In this document: positions 58,443 to 64,000 of the stretch, piece after piece
Layout of the letters: every line of letters starts with the position of its first letter
How positions within the stretch are numbered: the first letter of the stretch is position 1
Source of the DNA: Bradysia coprophila
Taxonomy: Eukaryota; Arthropoda; Insecta; Diptera; Sciaridae
DNA length: 64,000 nucleotides
Assembly (NCBI RefSeq): GCF_014529535.1
Contig: NC_050736.1
Location: forward strand, 4,030,001 to 4,094,000
Direction of reading: 5' to 3'
Notes under the pieces: model-generated
The model's input: only the letters and a program-made list of their open reading frames with translations
The model's database searches: none
Told to the model about the DNA's origin: nothing
Position numbers and translations under genes: made by a program

Positions 58443-59186
58443 CACACAAGCATCGAGGATGGAAGTTTAATGGTAGTTTTGGCTTCTAGGAACCAATAAC
58501 TTACGAGGTACATATAAAAAACTTAGCGAAAAAATACAACCGATTACGGTAGGTAGGTTTTCAAAAGAATCCCTCTGATCCAAAGATATCTAGACGTTTG
58601 TAAAAAGCATTTTTAAGTATTAAGCCTATTAAGCGCTATTCCTGCTCTTCCTGCTTTGTCTTAGTTCTTGTAGCGACATGTAGGTACCGCTAACTACGCA
58701 ACAACACGAACAACACACCCGGCCAAAAACCCCAAAATGCGAGTGTATGGGTTGACATTAGATAAGACCTGTACGGTTAACACTCGTAGAGTCTAACAGC
58801 TTTAATTTTATTCGCGCAGCACTTTGAAAATAATGTAACGTTTTAGACCAAAGACTAATGCAATATTGCCGTTGGCGATTTGTTTTCCGAGTAAAATGTG
58901 GATGAACTATTTTATTGCGGCTCATAAGGTGAGATGTATTCTCTAAATAATGTTCTTCGTTCGCTATGTAGGGAAATGCGTTTCGCATGGGTCTGCACTG
59001 AAAGTCGTGCCAATTTTTATTTAGTCGATCTCGTCGCATATGATATGTTTGTCAACATATCACGTCAACAATTCCCTTGAGTAGTTCTCGTGAACCTGAA
59101 CGGTATGAACTTCGCTTTTATCTGTCGAATTTTGACATGATTTAATTTACATAGAGGTAAAAAATCCATGCAACTCCTTCGTGAAG
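58443..59186 (+). other. Jmjd7: Intergenic region and JMJD7 5' flank
   Basis: No gene or well-bounded repeat recognised. The JMJD7 promoter should lie here; I see no clear core motif. An overlapping out-of-frame uORF begins at 59168 and ends at 59221, inside the JMJD7 first exon. Confidence 0.5.
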
Positions 59187-60560
<1,374 letters not shown>

Positions 60561-60849
60561 TTTCATGTCACTGTTAATTGTGCCAAAATGTTTACTGCCT
60601 TTACTGCCTTTCATCTTTTGTTCTTTTTATCTGAATAATTTTTTCCTGTATGACTGAACTGTATTTAACGAGGACTGTTGAGTTGAAAATTAATAAAATT
60701 GTTGTCATTCATTTGAATTTAAAAGAATTTAGTCAACTGATCAGCTTAAGTCACAGCCAATGTCTGTAGACATTGTAAGTATGCACTAGGGTAATGTGAA
60801 CAGTCTACAGTCTGAACAAAACATCTACCCGCTTTATGTTACCAAAATT

Positions 60850-60980
60850 ATTTATACAACCGAGTGATGAATGCTTTTTTAGGAACTAGATGAGAAGATT
60901 GTCACTCGATGCCAAAGGCCGAGTGTGACAATACACATCGTGTGCCTAAAAAAGCATTTATCATCGAGTTATATACAACC
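60850..60980. mobile_element. Small foldback element
   Basis: Arms at about 60850-60882 (TTATACAACCGAGTGATGAA then TGCTTTTTTA) and 60946-60980 (TAAAAAAGCATTTATCATCG then AGTTATATACAACC) are inverse copies with some differences. The core has an inverse pair GATTGTCACTCG and CGAGTGTGACAAT. Confidence 0.65.
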
Positions 60981-61190
60981 TTTTTCGGAATTAAGGCACC
61001 GGAAAGTCCTACTTTTCGTCACTTGTTGCGAACAACATATATATCGAATCTGTTACTTCTTTTGACCTAACTCTCAATCATAGGACAATAGTGTGTACAC
61101 GTAAAGCTACAGCGATGTAGCTCAGGTTTGTGAAGGTGAGAACAAAACTTAGAGCCAACAAGAGGTAACATGTTTCTGTTGGAGAAAAAG

Positions 61191-61406
61191 CACGACAGAG
61201 TAAAGTTCACCATGCAGGACCGCTGATTTGACTAGGGACCTGAATAATCTAGTAGCCCTATATTTTTCGCGAATAAAATTTTTCAATTTATGTCAGTGTT
61301 CATTAGAGGTCATATTCAATGAATAATATTCATACAGTGTATTAGGTTCCTTATTTAACGTTTCGAAAATGAACCGCTCCTGTCTGGTTTATTTTACTCT
61401 GCCGTG
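61191..61406 (-). mobile_element. hAT-like MITE, copy 2
   Basis: 216 bp with ends CACGACAGAGTAAA and, read outward from the right, CACGGCAGAGTAAAATAAAC. It is flanked by a perfect 8-bp duplication AGAAAAAG (61183-61190 and 61407-61414). Its inner sequence matches the element at 40531-40718 in reverse: the CTAGTAGCCCTAT and CAGTGTATTAGG blocks occur in both. Confidence 0.88.
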
Positions 61407-61563
61407 AGAAAAAGTATTTCCTGGAAATTATTCTCCTGCCACAGGTAACATATTTTCAAATCACTCTTATCAGTCATCAAAACAATGTAGTCCAATTCGC
61501 TCTATCGAATTCAATTAATTGTGTATAATAATGCAATTTTCTGTAATTTTTATAGAGTGTTGA

Positions 61564-61676
61564 AGTGAGAGAGATGGCGAAATGACAACCTATTGTTCCA
61601 TCTCGGGGTCTGCTGTCAGATTCTTTTGTATTATCGATGACAGCAGACCCCGAGTTGATTTTCCATCTCGCTCTAC
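61564..61676. repeat. Inverted repeat, about 110 bp
   Basis: The inner arms CTCGGGGTCTGCTGTCA and TGACAGCAGACCCCGAG are exact inverse copies. The outer arms AGTGAGAGAGATGG and CCATCTCGCTCTACTT match loosely. It may be a small foldback element; no target duplication was defined. Confidence 0.65.
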
Positions 61677-62878
61677 TTAAACACCGTATTATTGTACCTG
61701 ATGTTGCTAATATTCTTGTACTATTTTCCTTTTTTAACAACTTCTCCCTACACACATACGTAATGCTATGTAAATTAATCTGTTGTATTAGTAGAGAGAA
61801 AAACAATTTTGGGACTCTCTTGCGCATGACAACAATGGATTTTTTTCGTAATGTATATAAGCCGTATATATACTCCGTTAGCGGGTACGGATTCTTACCG
61901 GCTTCCTCTCTCTCTCTCCACACATTAATATAACAATCCTTTTAGAAAAGCCATTTAGTCTTTAACAAACCATCGTACCGAATGCTTGAAATCATTTTAA
62001 ATCACACACCACACACATTTTTTGTAATTTTCATTAAAAAGGGAAAAAGTTAAGTAAGAAAAGTCATCTTATACAACACATTAAATGTCCAAATAAATTC
62101 GTCACAAATATTGTGGATTATAAATGTTCGTCGGGTTGACTAAAAAAATTCTGTTTCGTTTTTTGAATACATTTTTATTGAGTAAAAGTTGATGGAGGTA
62201 ACATTTTCACTGGACTAAAAGTCATTGTGCATAAGAATAAATATTTAAATCTTTTTATATGAATCCCGCTGTAATTGTGTTTAATAAACATTTTGCATCA
62301 GCGGCATTACACCAAAAATATTAATTTACGAACTTTTGTTTAAAAAAATCAAATAAAAATCTAAAAAGACATTCAAATAGGACTGACAAAACCGTACTAT
62401 ACAACACAATTGAGCGGGTGTAATAACAGTTTCCTCTTGATTCGTCTGTGTTTGATCGTAAAGTTTCAACCAACCGACAAAATCAAAAAAAAAAATTGAT
62501 AAAAAAAGTAACGTTTCGATCGCTCTGTCTCTTCATGAACTATTGTTTCGTCTGAAACCTATTGTGTGTGTGATTACATGTGATTCGAAACTGAAAAGAA
62601 TTTCAATAAAAAAAATCCTTTATGAATAATCGGTTTGTTAGATGTGATTGAATAACGACTTTGGTGAAACAATAAATAAATAAATAAACAACCAGAAAAA
62701 CGCATATAATATTAGACAAAACAAAAGTTTATTTGCGGTTTACCGGTGTTTTGAGACACTACGTATACACACGCGTTTTTTGTATGTCGATACCAGTCGT
62801 ATTATAAAGTGCAGCAAAAACAAAACAAAACAACTTAAAAAAAAAAACTGTAATTCATTTCAATCAGCATCCATAAAA

Positions 62879-63185
62879 ATGTCGACACTATTTTCGGAAT
62901 TAGATCAAAATATTTCAAATGCCGGTAATATAATGGAAGAGCAACGGACTCTGAAATTAGCATTGGAATTGTCCATGCTCTCGTTCGACTCGATAAATTC
63001 GAACGATTTCAATGTGAATATGTTAACACACCAACAACAGCATCCGTCATCGCTGGGCAGCCCGAATGGATTCAATCCGCTGCAGATGTTACCGTTGGAT
63101 GATCGTTCGAAGAAATCACAGAATATGACAGAATGTGTACCGGTGCCGAGCTCTGAACATGTTGCAGAGATCGTTGGACGACAAG
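62879..63185 (+). CDS. mex3: MEX3 RNA-binding protein, first coding exon (partial gene)
   Basis: MEX3 proteins bind mRNA through two KH domains and usually end in a RING finger; they control translation and cell fate. The exon encodes 102 residues plus one base (phase 1) and stops at the donor G/GTAAAT. It begins [16 protein letters not shown], then the helical block [19 protein letters not shown], a Gln-rich spacer, and [20 protein letters not shown] with AEIVGRQG, the start of KH domain 1, ending exactly where the GxxG loop would follow. These blocks match vertebrate MEX3 in the same order. The start is the first ATG in frame; the preceding in-frame codons have no ATG. Later exons lie beyond the window. 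MEX3 represses caudal in Tribolium (known), which makes this a developmental gene of interest. Confidence 0.92.
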
Positions 63186-64000
63186 GTAAATATTTGCAAT
63201 AATTTTTCCCATTTTATTATTTCGAGAATGTTATATTATGATTGAATAATGCCTTTAATCCATATGGAAATCCTGCTCCGATCTTATCGTGAAATTTATC
63301 TTTTTTTTTTATTTGCAAAGTAATTGTTTTTCGTTTCTTTCCGTCTGATTTTTGCATTATTTGCAAAATTTAAATATTATTGAATGTAGTCAGAGCGGTT
63401 GGTTTGATGTCGTTCATTAACACAAGTTTCAATCAAACATATAGTCGCATTCGTTATACATGACAATTTGGTATACTACTTATTGTAGACATTCTTATTG
63501 GTATATAATATGTGTTGCTTATCTAAATGTCGGTTTCGCATACACTAGACATTTATATAAATCCACAACTCCCCGACTAACTAATGCAATCGACCAAATG
63601 TAACTTTTCATTCCGACTGCAGGAATCCTCTCCATTTGATCTCATTTATATAATTACCGGCAATTTTGAAGTTCATCTGGCATAAGTTCGGTAATTGACT
63701 GCAGGTGTCTTTTTTATTATTATATTTTTCGTAGTCTGTTTTTTGATGATTCGCTGCATCTTCATATCATCATTTTTTGTATACAAGTTTTCACATTCAA
63801 TATTCATTGTCTATTCACTTGCAGTCGGTTTTGCAAGCATTTTAGATCTCTGTGAATTATAATTTAAAAAAATGTTGGCAAAGTATTGGATAAATTTATG
63901 CAATGGAAAATTCTTAGACGATACATGGACAGATAAGTTGTTATTTACGTAACTGGGAAGGAATGTTTTTTATTGACGCAAAAAAAGTTTGTTCTCTTCG
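63186..64000 (+). other. mex3: MEX3 intron 1 (runs off the window)
   Basis: AT-rich sequence after the MEX3 donor. No acceptor followed by the expected rest of KH domain 1 was found, so the intron continues past the right edge. No repeat or RNA gene recognised. Confidence 0.7.

Larger units (their letters stand above)
60561..62878. other. Intergenic region between JMJD7 and MEX3
   Basis: It contains a foldback element (60850-60980), the second hAT-like MITE (61191-61406) and a small inverted repeat (61564-61676). 62780-62878 is the A-rich 5' leader of MEX3. No other gene is recognised; a 148-codon minus frame near 61.7 kb overlaps the inverted repeat and has no domain. Confidence 0.55.

Noticed and set aside
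61477..61923. 148-codon minus frame and an overlapping 98-codon + frame
   Set aside because: Both cross the inverted repeat at 61564-61676 and show no domain.

Overview
The window looks like nuclear DNA from an insect, most likely a dipteran and probably a lower (nematoceran) fly. It is strongly AT-rich, many introns are only 58-126 bp, and the recognisable genes are ordinary metazoan ones. The species call is inference; no bacterial or phage features are present.

Layout. (1) 1-10185: gene-free, T-rich on the + strand, with scattered repeats. (2) 10186-27572, minus strand: a complete nine-exon Synaptotagmin-7 coding region (423 aa). Its last coding exon and several exon limits were worked out from splice sites and protein similarity. 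Its introns hold a 2.25-kb hAT-type element, MITEs and a 1.1-kb composite repeat. (3) 27573-51371: about 24 kb without a recognisable host gene. It carries foldback elements, MITEs, a truncated non-LTR retrotransposon at 41190-42364 and piggyBac-type TTAA elements near 49 kb. (4) 51444-55852, plus strand: an ataxin-7 orthologue (SAGA deubiquitinase module subunit, three exons, 1424 aa) with a duplicated N-terminal zinc block and a chain of three uORFs. (5) 55853-59186: intergenic, with a non-autonomous copia-type LTR element whose LTR is split by a foldback element. (6) 59187-60560, plus strand: JMJD7, a JmjC lysyl hydroxylase (six exons, 320 aa). (7) 62879 to the right edge, plus strand: first coding exon of a MEX3 RNA-binding protein; the rest lies outside the window.

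The four host genes do not form a pathway: a membrane-trafficking calcium sensor, a chromatin co-activator subunit, a 2-oxoglutarate oxygenase and a translational regulator. I found no clearly new biological system. The strongest unusual signals are the layered, datable transposon insertions (LINE inside a foldback element, foldback inside an LTR, foldback inside a hAT inside a Syt7 intron), the uORF train before ataxin-7, the duplicated zinc block, and an unexplained protein-like reading frame just after ataxin-7.
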